Shown here one piece after another: positions 1 to 9,270 of a stretch of 64,000 nt of DNA. The stretch's first letter is position 1; every line of letters begins with the position of its first letter. The notes under the pieces are model-generated. The model saw only the letters and a program-made list of their open reading frames with translations, ran no database searches and was not told where the DNA came from. A program made the translations under genes and the position numbers. The DNA is from Rhizobium sp. (lineage in GTDB: Bacteria > Pseudomonadota > Alphaproteobacteria > Rhizobiales > Rhizobiaceae), in assembly GCA_019739215.1 (NCBI GenBank), contig JAHHDR010000032.1, forward strand, positions 1 to 64,000, given 5' to 3'.

Positions 1-577
1 GCAGGTCGCGCAGGCGCTGGAAAAGCTCGTCCGTTTCAGGCGGCGTCAGCACGGCTGTCGGTTCGTCCAGGATGAGCACCCGCACGGTGTCGCGGGAGAG
101 CGCCTTCAGGATCTCGACCTTCTGCTGCGCGGCGACCGACAGCGTGCTCACGCGGGCGTCCGGCTCGATGTCGAGATTGTAGCGCTTTGCCAGTGCCTCG
201 ACCCGCTTTCGCGCCTCCGTCCTGTCGATCAGCAGGCCGCGACGCGGCTCCTGCCCGAGCAGGATGTTCTCGGCGACGGTCAGCGACGGGATCAGCGAGA
301 AGTGCTGGTGGACCATGGCGATGCCGAGGGCGGCAGCCGCGCGCGGCGAGGCAATCGAGACCGCCGCGCCGTCGAGCTTGATCGTTCCCGATGTCGGCTG
401 TTCCAAGCCGAACAGGATCTTCATCAGGGTGGATTTGCCCGCGCCGTTTTCGCCACAGATGGCGTGGATCGCACCGGACGCAATGGAAAACGAAACGCCG
501 GCAAGGGCCTGCGTTCCGTTGTCATAGCGCTTGCTGATGCCGTCGAAGCCGATGATCGGCAAAGCATCCGTGGTCAT
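1..577 (-). CDS. BMP-type ABC transporter ATP-binding protein (partial)
   Basis: This is the N-terminal 192 residues of a double-domain sugar/nucleoside ABC ATPase of the RbsA/NupO type; the rest lies beyond the left edge. I translated it from the ATG at 577. Visible are Walker A GENGAGKST near residue 40, a Q-loop (MVHQHF), the degenerate signature LSVAAQQKVEIL and Walker B LILDEPTAVLTP. The modified signature and the AVLTP ending are typical of ATPases that work with Bmp-family binding proteins. It starts one base after the stop of the upstream binding-protein gene, so the two are co-transcribed. It should energise uptake of a nucleoside, purine or related compound. Confidence 0.9.
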   Translation of the reverse strand, partial: MTTDALPIIGFDGISKRYDNGTQALAGVSFSIASGAIHAICGENGAGKSTLMKILFGLEQPTSGTIKLDGAAVSIASPRAAAALGIAMVHQHFSLIPSLTVAENILLGQEPRRGLLIDRTEARKRVEALAKRYNLDIEPDARVSTLSVAAQQKVEILKALSRDTVRVLILDEPTAVLTPPETDELFQRLRDL

Positions 578-578
578 G

Positions 579-1685
579 TCAGGGCCGGACGGCGGTGCGG
601 AGCGCCTCGAGCGCCGCCTGGTCGATGGCGAAGCCTGATGTCACCTTGATCTCGCCCGCGATGATCTTTTCCCTGGCTGCGGCGATCTCCTGCTTCAGGC
701 TGTCCTTGGCGAGCTTTGCCATGACACCGTCCTCGGCGAGGCCGACCGCGTTTTCCTTGAGGCCGATTGCCTCGACCTGGCCGACGGGCAGCTTGCCGTC
801 GACATAGAGGTCATAGGCGCGCAGGACGGTGATATCGACATTCTTGAGCATCGACGTCGCGACCTTGTCGGCCATCGCAGGATCGGTGTCGCGGAAGATC
901 ACCTCCTGGTCCGAGTTCACGCCGATCGAGTATTTGTTGACGTCCTTGCCGGCCGCAATCTGGCCGAGTCCGGTCAGGCCGGCGACGTTGAAGCCGATGG
1001 CGGTGCCGGTGCGATACTGGGCGAGCGCCAGTTCCTTGCCCTTGGCGGCATCGGTGAAGGTTCCGGCATAGGAAATCGCGACCTTGATGTCGGGATTGAC
1101 GGCCTGCGCGCCTTCGACATAGCCCGTCAGGAAGTCGTTGATCACGGGGATGTCCATCCCGCCGAGAAAGCCGATATTGCTGCCGTCGGAAGCGGGAATG
1201 GTGCCGTCCTTCAGAAGGCCCGCCGCGAGCATGCCGGCGAGATAGGAGCCTTCGTTCTGCTTGTAGACGACGGAGTAGACATTGCCGTAGTCGCCCTTGT
1301 CATAGGGCATCACGCCGTCGATCAGGACATAGGTCTTGTCTGGATGTTCAGGGGCGACCTCGGTGATGATGTCTGAAATCTCGAAGGTGCAGGCGACGAT
1401 CACGTCCCAGTCCTGCTCGGACACATCCTGGAAAGTCGGCAGCCATTTCGTCTGGTCGGTGCCCATCTCGATGACCTTGGTCTCGACCTTGTCACCGTAT
1501 TTCTCCTTGATCATGGTCATGCCCTTGGCGCCAAGATCGAAATAGGACTTGTCGCCGAGATTGCCGTTGACGAGGAAGACGACCTTCTTCGCTTCGTCCG
1601 CAAGAGCGGCGCCGGCGAAACTCGTCAGCAGGGCAGTGCCGGCAAGCATCAAGCCCAAGGTCGTGCGGCGTGTCAGGTTGGTCAT
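579..1685 (-). CDS. BMP family ABC transporter substrate-binding protein
   Basis: A 368-residue periplasmic binding protein of the basic membrane protein (BmpA/Med) family, whose studied members bind nucleosides or purine-like ligands. The N-terminus (MTNLTRRTTLGLMLAG, then an ALADEA cleavage region) is a signal peptide with a twin-arginine-like TRRTTL motif, so Tat export is possible. The mature part begins KKVVFLVNGNLGDKSYFD, the usual BMP opening. It is the first gene of the transporter operon and is followed after one base by the ATPase. The amidohydrolase upstream on the same strand suggests that the imported ligand is deaminated. The exact ligand cannot be read from sequence. Confidence 0.9.
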   Translation of the reverse strand: MTNLTRRTTLGLMLAGTALLTSFAGAALADEAKKVVFLVNGNLGDKSYFDLGAKGMTMIKEKYGDKVETKVIEMGTDQTKWLPTFQDVSEQDWDVIVACTFEISDIITEVAPEHPDKTYVLIDGVMPYDKGDYGNVYSVVYKQNEGSYLAGMLAAGLLKDGTIPASDGSNIGFLGGMDIPVINDFLTGYVEGAQAVNPDIKVAISYAGTFTDAAKGKELALAQYRTGTAIGFNVAGLTGLGQIAAGKDVNKYSIGVNSDQEVIFRDTDPAMADKVATSMLKNVDITVLRAYDLYVDGKLPVGQVEAIGLKENAVGLAEDGVMAKLAKDSLKQEIAAAREKIIAGEIKVTSGFAIDQAALEALRTAVRP

Positions 1686-1758
1686 GTCGTTGTTCCCTTT
1701 TTTGATTATGGTCTGTTGGATAGTACCAATATGCGGGTCGCTGAACCCGAAACCTCCC

Positions 1759-3135
1759 TCAGCCGACTTGTCCGATCGGGCTTATGGCGCCCTTGTCGTT
1801 CTGCGCAAGCCACTTGGACCTGCGATCGAAAAGACCCGGCACGACGGCGTGGACCTCGGCGATCAGATCCGCCATGCTTGCAGTCTTCAGCTCGCCGCTT
1901 TCCACGACGATGCGGCCGTCGATCATGGTGATGTCGACGTCTCCCCCGCGAACGGCGTGGACCAGATTGTGATGCAGGTTGCCGCCTGTCCCGCCGAAGA
2001 GCGGCGTCATGCGCGGCGTATCGGTCCTGACGGCGATCAGGTCGGCCTTCTTGCCGACTTCGAGCGAGCCGATCTCGTGATCCTTGCCGATCGCGCGGGC
2101 GCCTTCGATGGTCGCCATGCGCATCACGTCCCAGCTATCGAGTGCGGCGGCGTCCAGACGGGCGAACTTGGTCAGCAGCGAGGCGAATTTCATTTCCTCG
2201 AACATGTCGAGATTGTTGTTTTCCTTCTCGCCGTCGGTGCCGATGCCGACCGCCACGCCCGCCGCGCGCAGCCTGTCGACCGGCGCATAGCCGCTGGCGA
2301 GTTTCATGTTGCTGGCGGGATTGTGGGCGACGGCGACGCCGCGCTTCGCCATCAGTTCGATCTCGCTGTCGTCGAGCCAGACGCAATGGGCCAGCAGGGT
2401 GCGGTCGGCATCGAGCAGCCCGAGCTTCTCCAGCGCCTGGATCGAACGGCATCCGTAGCGGCGCTGCATTTCGGCCAGTTCGACCTCAGCTTCGTTCGAG
2501 TGGGTGTGAAAGCCCGTCTTGAACTTCTTTGCCAGGGAAATCGCGCGCTCGTGCCCGGCCTCGGTGGAATAGAAGGCGTGCTCCAGTCCGACCCAGACCT
2601 CGACGCGGCCATCGGCCTTGCCATGCCAGGTCTCGAGCAGCCGCTCGGTATCGTCGAGATGGTCGAAATAGTCGTAGTCGGGATGCTCGCCGACATAGGG
2701 CACCATCACGGTGCGGTTGCCGATCTGGCGCGCGGCACGGCCCGCGCCTTCCATGTGCCGCCACATGTCGACCACCGTCGTCGTGCCCGATAGCACGGAC
2801 TCCGCATAGCACAACCACGCGGCCGCTTCCGCATCCCGCGGCTGCAGCACCCGGTGCATGGGATCGATGAACATGCGCAGCCAGTCCCAGACCGGCAGGC
2901 CTTCGGCGGTGCCGCGCAGCACGCCGGAGTGCAGGTGGGCGTTGACCAGGCCCGGCATGATCAGGCGGTTGGGCAGGCGCCGTATAGTGCTCGCCGGATG
3001 CCGGCTCTTGACGTCATCGAGCCGGCCGACATCGGCGATCCTGTCGCCGTCGATGGCGACGGCACCGTTTTCGATCACCGCATTGTCGGCATTCATGGTC
3101 ACGAGAAAATCAGCGGCGATGACGTGAATGGGCAT
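1759..3135 (-). CDS. amidohydrolase / deaminase (TrzA-SsnA-ATZ family)
   Basis: A 458-residue metal-dependent amidohydrolase of the COG0402 group (guanine, cytosine and SAH/MTA deaminases, chlorohydrolases). Metal and catalytic motifs are present in order: NAHLHS near residue 67, FHTHSNEAEVE near 210, LAHCVWLDDSE near 245 and GIGTDGEKENNN near 300. I chose the ATG at 3135. The frame is open to 3222, but that extension (a basic, GTG-rich leader) does not resemble the family, whereas MPIHVIAADFLVTMN does. It lies about 70 bases upstream of the bmp gene on the same strand and may be co-transcribed with it. The likely role is hydrolytic deamination of the imported N-heterocycle; substrate unknown. 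Confidence 0.88.
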   Translation of the reverse strand: MPIHVIAADFLVTMNADNAVIENGAVAIDGDRIADVGRLDDVKSRHPASTIRRLPNRLIMPGLVNAHLHSGVLRGTAEGLPVWDWLRMFIDPMHRVLQPRDAEAAAWLCYAESVLSGTTTVVDMWRHMEGAGRAARQIGNRTVMVPYVGEHPDYDYFDHLDDTERLLETWHGKADGRVEVWVGLEHAFYSTEAGHERAISLAKKFKTGFHTHSNEAEVELAEMQRRYGCRSIQALEKLGLLDADRTLLAHCVWLDDSEIELMAKRGVAVAHNPASNMKLASGYAPVDRLRAAGVAVGIGTDGEKENNNLDMFEEMKFASLLTKFARLDAAALDSWDVMRMATIEGARAIGKDHEIGSLEVGKKADLIAVRTDTPRMTPLFGGTGGNLHHNLVHAVRGGDVDITMIDGRIVVESGELKTASMADLIAEVHAVVPGLFDRRSKWLAQNDKGAISPIGQVG

Positions 3136-3340
3136 AGGCAAACGTTTCCAACCGGCGCGCGTGATCCCATGCGATCCGGGAGGTTTGCTCCGCATCACAC
3201 ATTTACCTTTGGCGCCAAACAATTAAGGTGATCGGCAGAGCCCCTGCCGCTGTATGGTCAGAAGTGTATGAAGCTGGAACTTGGCTCGCAAGACAAGTTT
3301 ATTGCACGCCCCGTGCACGAAGTGAGAGCAGTCGTACCGG

Positions 3341-4246
3341 ATGCCCATTTTTACCACTGCAACGCGATGCCTGGTCGAAGTTATTGAAGCCGGGTCGATC
3401 CGCCGGGCGGCGGAGATCCTCAACACCGCCCCCTCGGCGATCAATCGCCACATCCTCAATCTCGAGGCGGAATACCGCACGACGTTCCTCGAGCGCCTGC
3501 CGCGCGGGGTACGCGCCACGCCGGCGGGGCAACTGATGGCCGACCAGATCCGGAAATGGCAGCAGGACATGGCGCGTATGTCCGACCAACTCGCCAAGCT
3601 CAGGGGACAGGAGCGGCAGCAGATCGCCATCGGCATGATGGAATGTTTCGCGGGGTCATTCTTCGCCGAAATCCTCGTCGGGATCCGCAAGCAATATCCG
3701 GATGCCAATGTCGTGGTCCGGGTGGGCGGAACGCGCGAGATCCTCGCCTCGTTGGAGGTCGGCGACATCGATCTGGTTCTCGGCTTCAACATGCCACCGA
3801 GTTCGGACTATTGGGTGGTGGAGACCATTCCGATCGGCATGGGCATCGTCGTCGCCCCCGATCACCCCTTCGCCGGCCGTGTCTCGGTAAGCCCGGCCGA
3901 ATGCGAGGCGGAGCCCCTGCTGCTGGCCGACGAGAGCCTGAGCCTGCGGCCGCTGATCGATACATTGTTTCCCAACGCATCGCCCTGGGCGAAAGCGCCG
4001 CTGACCTCGAACTCCATCGTCATGATCAAGAATGCCGTGCGCGCCGGGGCGGGCATCAGCATTCTCACCCGCTTCGACATCAGGGACGAAGCTGCGAGCG
4101 GCCAACTGGTGCTGGTGCCGCTCGACGTGCCGAACCTGCGCGAAAACCTTGCGATCTGCGTGCGCGACCAATCCTCGGTCACGCCGCTTGGCGCAGCCTT
4201 CACCCAGGCAATCCTCTCCGCGATCCGGCGCGAACTGTCGGCCTGA
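3341..4246 (+). CDS. LysR family transcriptional regulator
   Basis: A 301-residue LTTR. The N-terminal winged helix-turn-helix includes AGSIRRAAEILNTAPSAINR, followed by LEAEYRTTFLERLPRGVRAT and the long linker helix. The remaining ~210 residues form the periplasmic-binding-like effector domain. It is transcribed away from the deaminase gene with a 205-base shared upstream region, the usual LysR arrangement. The deaminase and probably the downstream bmp transporter are therefore the expected targets. Its stop lies three bases from the stop of the convergent oxygenase gene. Confidence 0.92.
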   Translation: MPIFTTATRCLVEVIEAGSIRRAAEILNTAPSAINRHILNLEAEYRTTFLERLPRGVRATPAGQLMADQIRKWQQDMARMSDQLAKLRGQERQQIAIGMMECFAGSFFAEILVGIRKQYPDANVVVRVGGTREILASLEVGDIDLVLGFNMPPSSDYWVVETIPIGMGIVVAPDHPFAGRVSVSPAECEAEPLLLADESLSLRPLIDTLFPNASPWAKAPLTSNSIVMIKNAVRAGAGISILTRFDIRDEAASGQLVLVPLDVPNLRENLAICVRDQSSVTPLGAAFTQAILSAIRRELSA

Positions 4247-4249
4247 GGC

Positions 4250-5122
4250 TTATTTCACGTCCAGTTCCCGCAAGCGTTCGTCGAGATAGGAGCCCGCGGT
4301 GTAGCGTTCCGAGAGCACGACCTCCGGTCTCGGCTGAAGAAACAGCGGCAGGGAGATGCGCGAGCGCCGCGCGCTTTCTCCGGTCGGATTGGCAACGCGG
4401 TGCGAGGTGGATTTGTAATAGCCGCGCGAAGCCTCCTGCAGCATGTCGCCGACATTGACGACCAGCGTTCCGAAATCCGAGGGCACGTAGCCCCATTCGC
4501 CACCTGATGTCTTGAGCTGGAGGCCACGCTCGTTCGATGCAGGGAGAATGGTGAGAAGATTGATGTCCTCATGGGCTGCGGCGCGGAGCGCGCCGGGCTC
4601 TTCGTTCCCGGTCAAGGGCGGATAGCGCAGGATGCGCAGCAGCGTCGCCGGACTGTCCTCGATCATTGCGGCCAGCGGCATCGAAAAGCCGGCCCGCACA
4701 TCGGCAGGGGTGTGCATTTCCAGCCAGGAGAGCAGTTCGGCCGCGAGCGTGCTGGCGGTCGCGTAATAGCGCCGCGCGGCATCGGAGACCTCGTCCGGAT
4801 ACCGTCCCCAGGCGAAGTAGTGATAGTATTCCTTCAGATCCTTCTTGTCGTTGCCCTTGGCGACTTCCGACACGGCGGTCGAGAAGAAGCCGTCATGCTT
4901 CTGCTTGTCGAACGCATATTTGTACTTGGCCTCGCCATCAAAGAAGCCCAGCCAGTCCTCGTGAATGGCATCGACCAGCGACTGCGCGATCGGGTGATCC
5001 TTGAGGACCCCGAACCCGGTCGTGCGCAACGACTCCGCAAACAGCGCCGGTGCCTGCGGATCCCTGTAGGAAACGGCGGCGACGCCGGTGTCGATTTCAA
5101 GGTCCTGCGCTGTCGCATTCAT
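4250..5122 (-). CDS. 2-oxoglutarate/Fe(II) oxygenase (isopenicillin N synthase-like)
   Basis: A 290-residue non-haem iron oxygenase of the isopenicillin-N-synthase/plant 2OG family. The DIOX-N region is followed by the HxD iron motif (AAHEDINLL, near residue 195) and a distal histidine and 2OG-binding arginine (STSHRVANP, then RRSRISLP). The start at 5122 is set by AGGAGGGCGAAC directly before ATATG; the frame is open to 5185 but has no better site. It converges with the LysR gene. In-gene signals do not reveal the substrate. Many bacterial relatives hydroxylate small organic acids or act in heterocycle catabolism. Confidence 0.88.
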   Translation of the reverse strand: MNATAQDLEIDTGVAAVSYRDPQAPALFAESLRTTGFGVLKDHPIAQSLVDAIHEDWLGFFDGEAKYKYAFDKQKHDGFFSTAVSEVAKGNDKKDLKEYYHYFAWGRYPDEVSDAARRYYATASTLAAELLSWLEMHTPADVRAGFSMPLAAMIEDSPATLLRILRYPPLTGNEEPGALRAAAHEDINLLTILPASNERGLQLKTSGGEWGYVPSDFGTLVVNVGDMLQEASRGYYKSTSHRVANPTGESARRSRISLPLFLQPRPEVVLSERYTAGSYLDERLRELDVK

Positions 5123-5507
5123 ATGTTCGCCCTCCTGAGATTGACCCTGATCAGGGAAGCTAGGGGCGAGCCGCAGCGCGGACAAGGAACATTCCGCTTA
5201 CGGGCCGTCCTCCAAACCGGAGCGCTTCGTGTCAGTGGATCTTCAGGCAGGGGACAGGGTGACACCCAGGAACGGCCCGGCCCAACGCCGCATTTGTCTT
5301 CGTTGCATTTGAAAATGGAATGTACCCGGCTACAATCAAAAATCAGAGAACTTGTATTATGGAACACGACAAGCTTTTGAAAATATTAGCTAAATCTAGT
5401 CCAAAGACAAGACGTCATCCCGGCGACTAGAGACAGATCGAAGCCGATCATCCGGGCTCTGTTCAATCTGCGGCAATCGCGCCCGAATGGCTCGCACCCA
5501 TTCCATG
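5123..5507. promoter_or_regulatory. 385-base intergenic region upstream of the oxygenase gene
   Basis: I see no convincing gene here. The stretch 5310-5400 is clearly AT-richer than its surroundings and probably holds the oxygenase promoter (minus strand). Around 5353-5375 there is a weak inverted repeat (CTTGT ... ACAAG) that could be an operator, but the arms are only five bases. Everything else looks featureless. Confidence 0.35.
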
Positions 5508-6305
5508 TCAGAGGCAGCTTGTGACGCCGCCGTCGACATAGAGGATATGCCCGGTGACGAAGCTCGATGCATCCGAGGCGAGGAAAATCGCGGCGCCCAC
5601 GAGTTCGCTGGTCTCGCCCCACCGCCTGAGCGGCGTGCGTGCCGTCAGCCAGCGGGTGAAGTCTGCATCCGCGACCAGCGCATTGTTGAGTTCCGTCCTG
5701 AAATAGCCAGGCGCCAGGCCGTTGACGCGAATGCCGTGCGGTCCCCAATCGAGCGCCATGCCCTTGGTCAGCATCTTCAACCCGCCCTTGGACGCCGAAT
5801 AAGGCGCGATCGTCGGCCGCGCCAGTTCGCTCTGCACCGAGCAGATGTTGACGATCGCGCCTCGCCGACGCTCGATCATCCGCCTGCCCACCGCCTTGCC
5901 GACTGTAAAGGCGCTGGTCAGGTTCGTGTCGATGATCCTGCGGAACATGTCGTCGGGGAATTCGTGCAGCGGCGCCCGATGCTGGATGCCGGCATTGTTG
6001 ACCAGGATGTCGATCGGCCCGTCTTGGGCCTCGACGGCAGCGACCGCGGCCTCCACCGCCTCCGGATCGGTCACGTCGAAGACGGACCCCGTGACCGCGT
6101 GGCCGGCGGCGGCGAGTTCGGCGACGGCAGCATCGACCTTCTCCGCGCCGCGCCCGTTGACGACGATGTTCGCGCCGGCGCCGGCCAGGCCATGCGCGAC
6201 CGCAAGGCCGATGCCGGCGCTGGAGCCGGTGATGAGCGCACGCCGTCCAGCGAGCGAGAAAAGCGATCCGATGGAGTCACCGGCGGAGGTCTGGTTGCTG
6301 GTCAT
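5508..6305 (-). CDS. SDR family oxidoreductase (gluconate 5-dehydrogenase-like)
   Basis: A 265-residue classical short-chain dehydrogenase. The Rossmann motif is ALITGSSAGIGLAVA near residue 20, then NNAG, and the catalytic Ser-Tyr-Lys set in CSVQSELARPTIAPYSASKGG. The C-terminal VTGHILYVDGG motif is standard. The sequence resembles IdnO/Ga5DH-type enzymes that interconvert a keto acid and a sugar acid with NAD(P)H, but SDR substrate assignment is unreliable. The ATG at 6305 with an upstream AGGGGACC is preferred over the open extension to 6413. It lies 155 bases downstream of the transporter ATPase on the same strand and may be the tail of that transcript. Confidence 0.85.
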   Translation of the reverse strand: MTSNQTSAGDSIGSLFSLAGRRALITGSSAGIGLAVAHGLAGAGANIVVNGRGAEKVDAAVAELAAAGHAVTGSVFDVTDPEAVEAAVAAVEAQDGPIDILVNNAGIQHRAPLHEFPDDMFRRIIDTNLTSAFTVGKAVGRRMIERRRGAIVNICSVQSELARPTIAPYSASKGGLKMLTKGMALDWGPHGIRVNGLAPGYFRTELNNALVADADFTRWLTARTPLRRWGETSELVGAAIFLASDASSFVTGHILYVDGGVTSCL

Positions 6306-6460
6306 GCTGTATCGAGGTCCCCTGGCTGCAAAGGGGCATCCTACATCGGGGAGATCGAGCCGCCCAGCCAGCGATCCCCCATGGTGGAAAACGCACCATG
6401 GAAAACCAGTCATCTCCTCGGCGGCGGCACGGTGGACGAAGCGCGCAAACCGTCAAGGCG

Positions 6461-7537
6461 TCAGCGGAAGGCGTGGCTGTCGGCCGGATTGAACGTCATC
6501 GACACCATCGCGCCCGGCGCCAGGCCGGCCAGCGCGGAATGGCCGAACGGCAGGCGGACCGAGATCGGCGCGGTGCCGTCAGGCTCGACGAGCACATGGA
6601 TGTTGTTGCCGAGGAAGGTGATGTCGCGCACCTTGCCCGCCATCACGCCGTCGTTCCCGCCGGGCTGCAGGTCGATGCGCTCCGGCCGCAGCAGAAGCGA
6701 CGCCCTGCCCCCGGTTGCCGTCGCGCCGTGCAATGGCACGCCTTCGATGACGGCGCCGCCCGGCAAGGCGAGCTTTGCCAGCCGGCCCTCGCTGGAGACG
6801 ATTTCCGCATCGATGAAGTTGCTGTCGCCGATGAAGCCCGCGACAAAGCGCGTCGCCGGATCGGCATAGAGTTCCGGGCCGGTGCCGATCTGGTCGATCC
6901 TGCCCTGGCTGAACACGGCGATCCGGTCGGAGAGCCGTAGCGCCTCTTCCTGGTCGTGGGTGACATAGAGGATGGTGACGCCGGTTTCCTGGTGGATGCG
7001 GCGGATCTCGAACTGGATCTCCTCGCGCAGCTTCTTGTCCAGCGCGGAGAGCGGCTCGTCCATCAGCAGTACCGGCGGATTGTAGACCAGCGCCCGGGCA
7101 AGCGCGACACGCTGTTGCTGACCGCCGGACATCAGCGCCGGCTTGCGGTCCTCGTAGCCCTCGAGGCGCACCAGCTTCAGCGCCGCCCGAACCCGTTCGG
7201 CGATCTCGGCCTGTGGCCGGCGGCGGACCCGGAGGGGAAAGGCGACGTTTTCGCCGACGGAGAGATGCGGGAACAGCGTGTAGCGCTGGAACACCATGCC
7301 GATATTGCGCTTGTGCGACGGTGTCGAAAGCAGGCTCTTGCCCTTGAGCAGGATGTCTCCCGCCGTCGGATCCTGGAAACCGGCGAGAACGTAGAGCGTC
7401 GTCGACTTGCCCGAGCCGGATGGCCCGAGGAAGGTCATGAACTCGCCTTCCGCGATATCCATCGTCACGTTCTCCACGGCCGTGACCACGCCATAGACCT
7501 TGCGGATGCCGCGAATGCTGAGGAAGGGTTCGGTCAT
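6461..7537 (-). CDS. ABC transporter ATP-binding protein, PotA-like
   Basis: A 358-residue ATPase of the spermidine/putrescine/2-aminoethylphosphonate-type importer class. Motifs are Walker A GPSGSGKST near residue 40, signature MSGGQQQRVALARAL near 135, Walker B LLMDEPLSALD and the switch histidine in VTHDQ. The C-terminal ~110 residues form the TOBE domain. Its ATG overlaps the stop of the upstream permease by four bases. A much longer reading frame continues upstream through the permease genes, but it is out of frame with them and not a real fusion. It energises uptake by the binding protein and two permeases upstream. Confidence 0.92.
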   Translation of the reverse strand: MTEPFLSIRGIRKVYGVVTAVENVTMDIAEGEFMTFLGPSGSGKSTTLYVLAGFQDPTAGDILLKGKSLLSTPSHKRNIGMVFQRYTLFPHLSVGENVAFPLRVRRRPQAEIAERVRAALKLVRLEGYEDRKPALMSGGQQQRVALARALVYNPPVLLMDEPLSALDKKLREEIQFEIRRIHQETGVTILYVTHDQEEALRLSDRIAVFSQGRIDQIGTGPELYADPATRFVAGFIGDSNFIDAEIVSSEGRLAKLALPGGAVIEGVPLHGATATGGRASLLLRPERIDLQPGGNDGVMAGKVRDITFLGNNIHVLVEPDGTAPISVRLPFGHSALAGLAPGAMVSMTFNPADSHAFR

Positions 7538-8334
7538 GATTTCTGTCCCTTGCGGAAGAGGGCGGCGAGGACCATCAGCAGGATGGTGAAGGCGATGAGC
7601 AATGTCGAGGCGGCGGCGATGACCGGCGTGAGATCCTGCCTGAGCGTCGACCAGATCTTGACCGGAAGCGTCTGCAGCGTGGGGCTCGCCATGAAGATCG
7701 CCAGCACCACCTCGTCCCAGGAGGCGAGGAAGGAGAAGACGGCAGCGCCGAAAATGCCGTGGCTGATCGCGGGCACCGTCACGCGCAGCCGCGCTTCCCA
7801 CGGGCTCGCGCCGCAAAGGATGGCCGCGTCCTCGATCGAACGGTCGAAGCCCTCGAGCGCGTTGCCGATGGAGATGACCGAGAACGGAAGCGCGATCAGC
7901 AGGTGGGCGATGACGAAGGCGATCGTGGTGCCGGCCAGTCCCAGCCTGAGGAAGAGCGCATAGAGCGCCACGGCCAGCACCACGACGGGGAGGATCATCG
8001 GCGTCAGGAACAGCGCGCGCAGGAAATCGCGTCCGGGAAACACCCCGCGATTGAGGCCGAGCGCGGCGAGGAAGCCGATCGCGACCGACAGCACGGTGAC
8101 GATGGCCGCAATCTTCAGGCTGGTCAGCGCCGCATAGAGCCAGCGCGGATCGGCGAACAGGTCGTGGTACCACTTGAACGTCCAGGACGGCGGCGGGAAG
8201 ATCAGCCATTGCGACGAGCCGAAAGAGAGGGCTGCGATGAAGGCGATCGGCAGCAGCAGGAACAGGCAGACCAGGATGGTCAGGCCAATCAGGAAGCCCC
8301 TGAGCGCACCGAGCTTTTCGAAGTCGAGCAGCAT
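7534..8334 (-). CDS. ABC transporter permease, PotC-like
   Basis: A 266-residue inner-membrane permease with about six transmembrane segments (first at LIGLTILVCLFLLLPIAFI). The cytoplasmic EAA-type loop appears as DAAILCGASPWEARLRVTVP. A short gap separates it from the upstream permease and its stop overlaps the ATPase start (ATGA), so all three are translationally coupled. It forms half of the translocation channel. PotC-class permeases serve polyamines, opines and other small cations, so the substrate remains open. Confidence 0.9.
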   Translation of the reverse strand: MLLDFEKLGALRGFLIGLTILVCLFLLLPIAFIAALSFGSSQWLIFPPPSWTFKWYHDLFADPRWLYAALTSLKIAAIVTVLSVAIGFLAALGLNRGVFPGRDFLRALFLTPMILPVVVLAVALYALFLRLGLAGTTIAFVIAHLLIALPFSVISIGNALEGFDRSIEDAAILCGASPWEARLRVTVPAISHGIFGAAVFSFLASWDEVVLAIFMASPTLQTLPVKIWSTLRQDLTPVIAAASTLLIAFTILLMVLAALFRKGQKS

Positions 8335-8337
8335 CGC

Positions 8338-9204
8338 CTACCTCCCCCGGTTCGGATTGAAATAGCGAAGCTGGACCGCGTAGAGCGCAAGCGTCACCAC
8401 CAGCAGCACCAGTGCGGCGGCCCCACCCATGCCCCAGTTGACCAGCGACTGCACGAACTGCGCCACGAGTTCGGCCAGCATCATGTTGGCGGTGCCGCCG
8501 AGCAGCGCGGGCGTAACGAAATAGCCGAGCGACATGACGAAGACCATCAGCGCGCCGGCGGCAATGCCGGGCAGCGACAGCGGCAGCAGCACACGCGTGA
8601 AGCACTGCCATTTCGTCGCGCCGCAAAGCGCCGCGGCCCGCAGGATGGCGGGATCGATGGTGCGGATCACGCCCATCAGCGGCAGGATGACGAAAGGCAG
8701 CATGATATAGGTCATGCCGATGGTGACGCCGACCAGGTTGTTGACCAGCGGCAGCGGCTGGTCGATGAGGCCCAGGCTTATCAGCGTCTTGTTGATCACG
8801 CCGGTGCGCTGCAGCAGCACCATCCAGGCATAGGTGCGGGCGAGCAGATTGGTCCACATCGACAGGATGATGATGGCGAGCACCAGCCGCGACCATTTCA
8901 CCGGCATGATCGCCAGCAGCCAGGCGACGGGATAGCCGATCACGATCGAGATCAGGGTCACGACGCCGGCGACGAGGAAGGTGTTGAAGAAGATGCGCAG
9001 ATAGGTCGTCGATCCCAGGAGCGTCTGATAGTTCTGCAGACCGAGTTCCGGCTCCAGGACGCTGCGCATGAGCAGCATCAGTACCGGCACGATGAAGAAG
9101 ATGACGATGAGGATCAGCGCCGGCAGCAGATAGCCGAAATTGCCGCCGCGGCTTACGGGGCGCCGCCCTGCCGTCCATCCTCCTGTTGTCGCCGCGTTCG
9201 CCAT
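8338..9204 (-). CDS. ABC transporter permease, PotB-like
   Basis: A 288-residue permease with six predicted membrane helices; the first is YLLPALILIVIFFIVPVLML. The EAA-type motif is RAAALCGATKWQCFTRVLLPLSLPG. The ATG at 9204 has GGAGACATC before it. It is preceded by the binding-protein gene (66-base gap) and followed three bases later by the PotC-like gene. It pairs with that permease to form the membrane channel of the importer. Confidence 0.9.
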   Translation of the reverse strand: MANAATTGGWTAGRRPVSRGGNFGYLLPALILIVIFFIVPVLMLLMRSVLEPELGLQNYQTLLGSTTYLRIFFNTFLVAGVVTLISIVIGYPVAWLLAIMPVKWSRLVLAIIILSMWTNLLARTYAWMVLLQRTGVINKTLISLGLIDQPLPLVNNLVGVTIGMTYIMLPFVILPLMGVIRTIDPAILRAAALCGATKWQCFTRVLLPLSLPGIAAGALMVFVMSLGYFVTPALLGGTANMMLAELVAQFVQSLVNWGMGGAAALVLLVVTLALYAVQLRYFNPNRGR

Positions 9205-9270
9205 GATGTCTCCGTCACCGTGTTCGGGCAGGCCGATGTCGCGGCCTGCCCTGCGTTCTGCCGGGTCGGC

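Noticed and set aside
305..318. TGGTGGACCA match within the ATPase gene
   Set aside because: It lies in coding sequence with a two-base spacer, away from any start; chance matches of such short motifs are expected.
6461..9178. Apparent 905-residue fusion of ATPase with upstream sequence
   Set aside because: The upstream part reads the permease genes out of frame. The ATPase has its own start at 7537 overlapping the permease stop.
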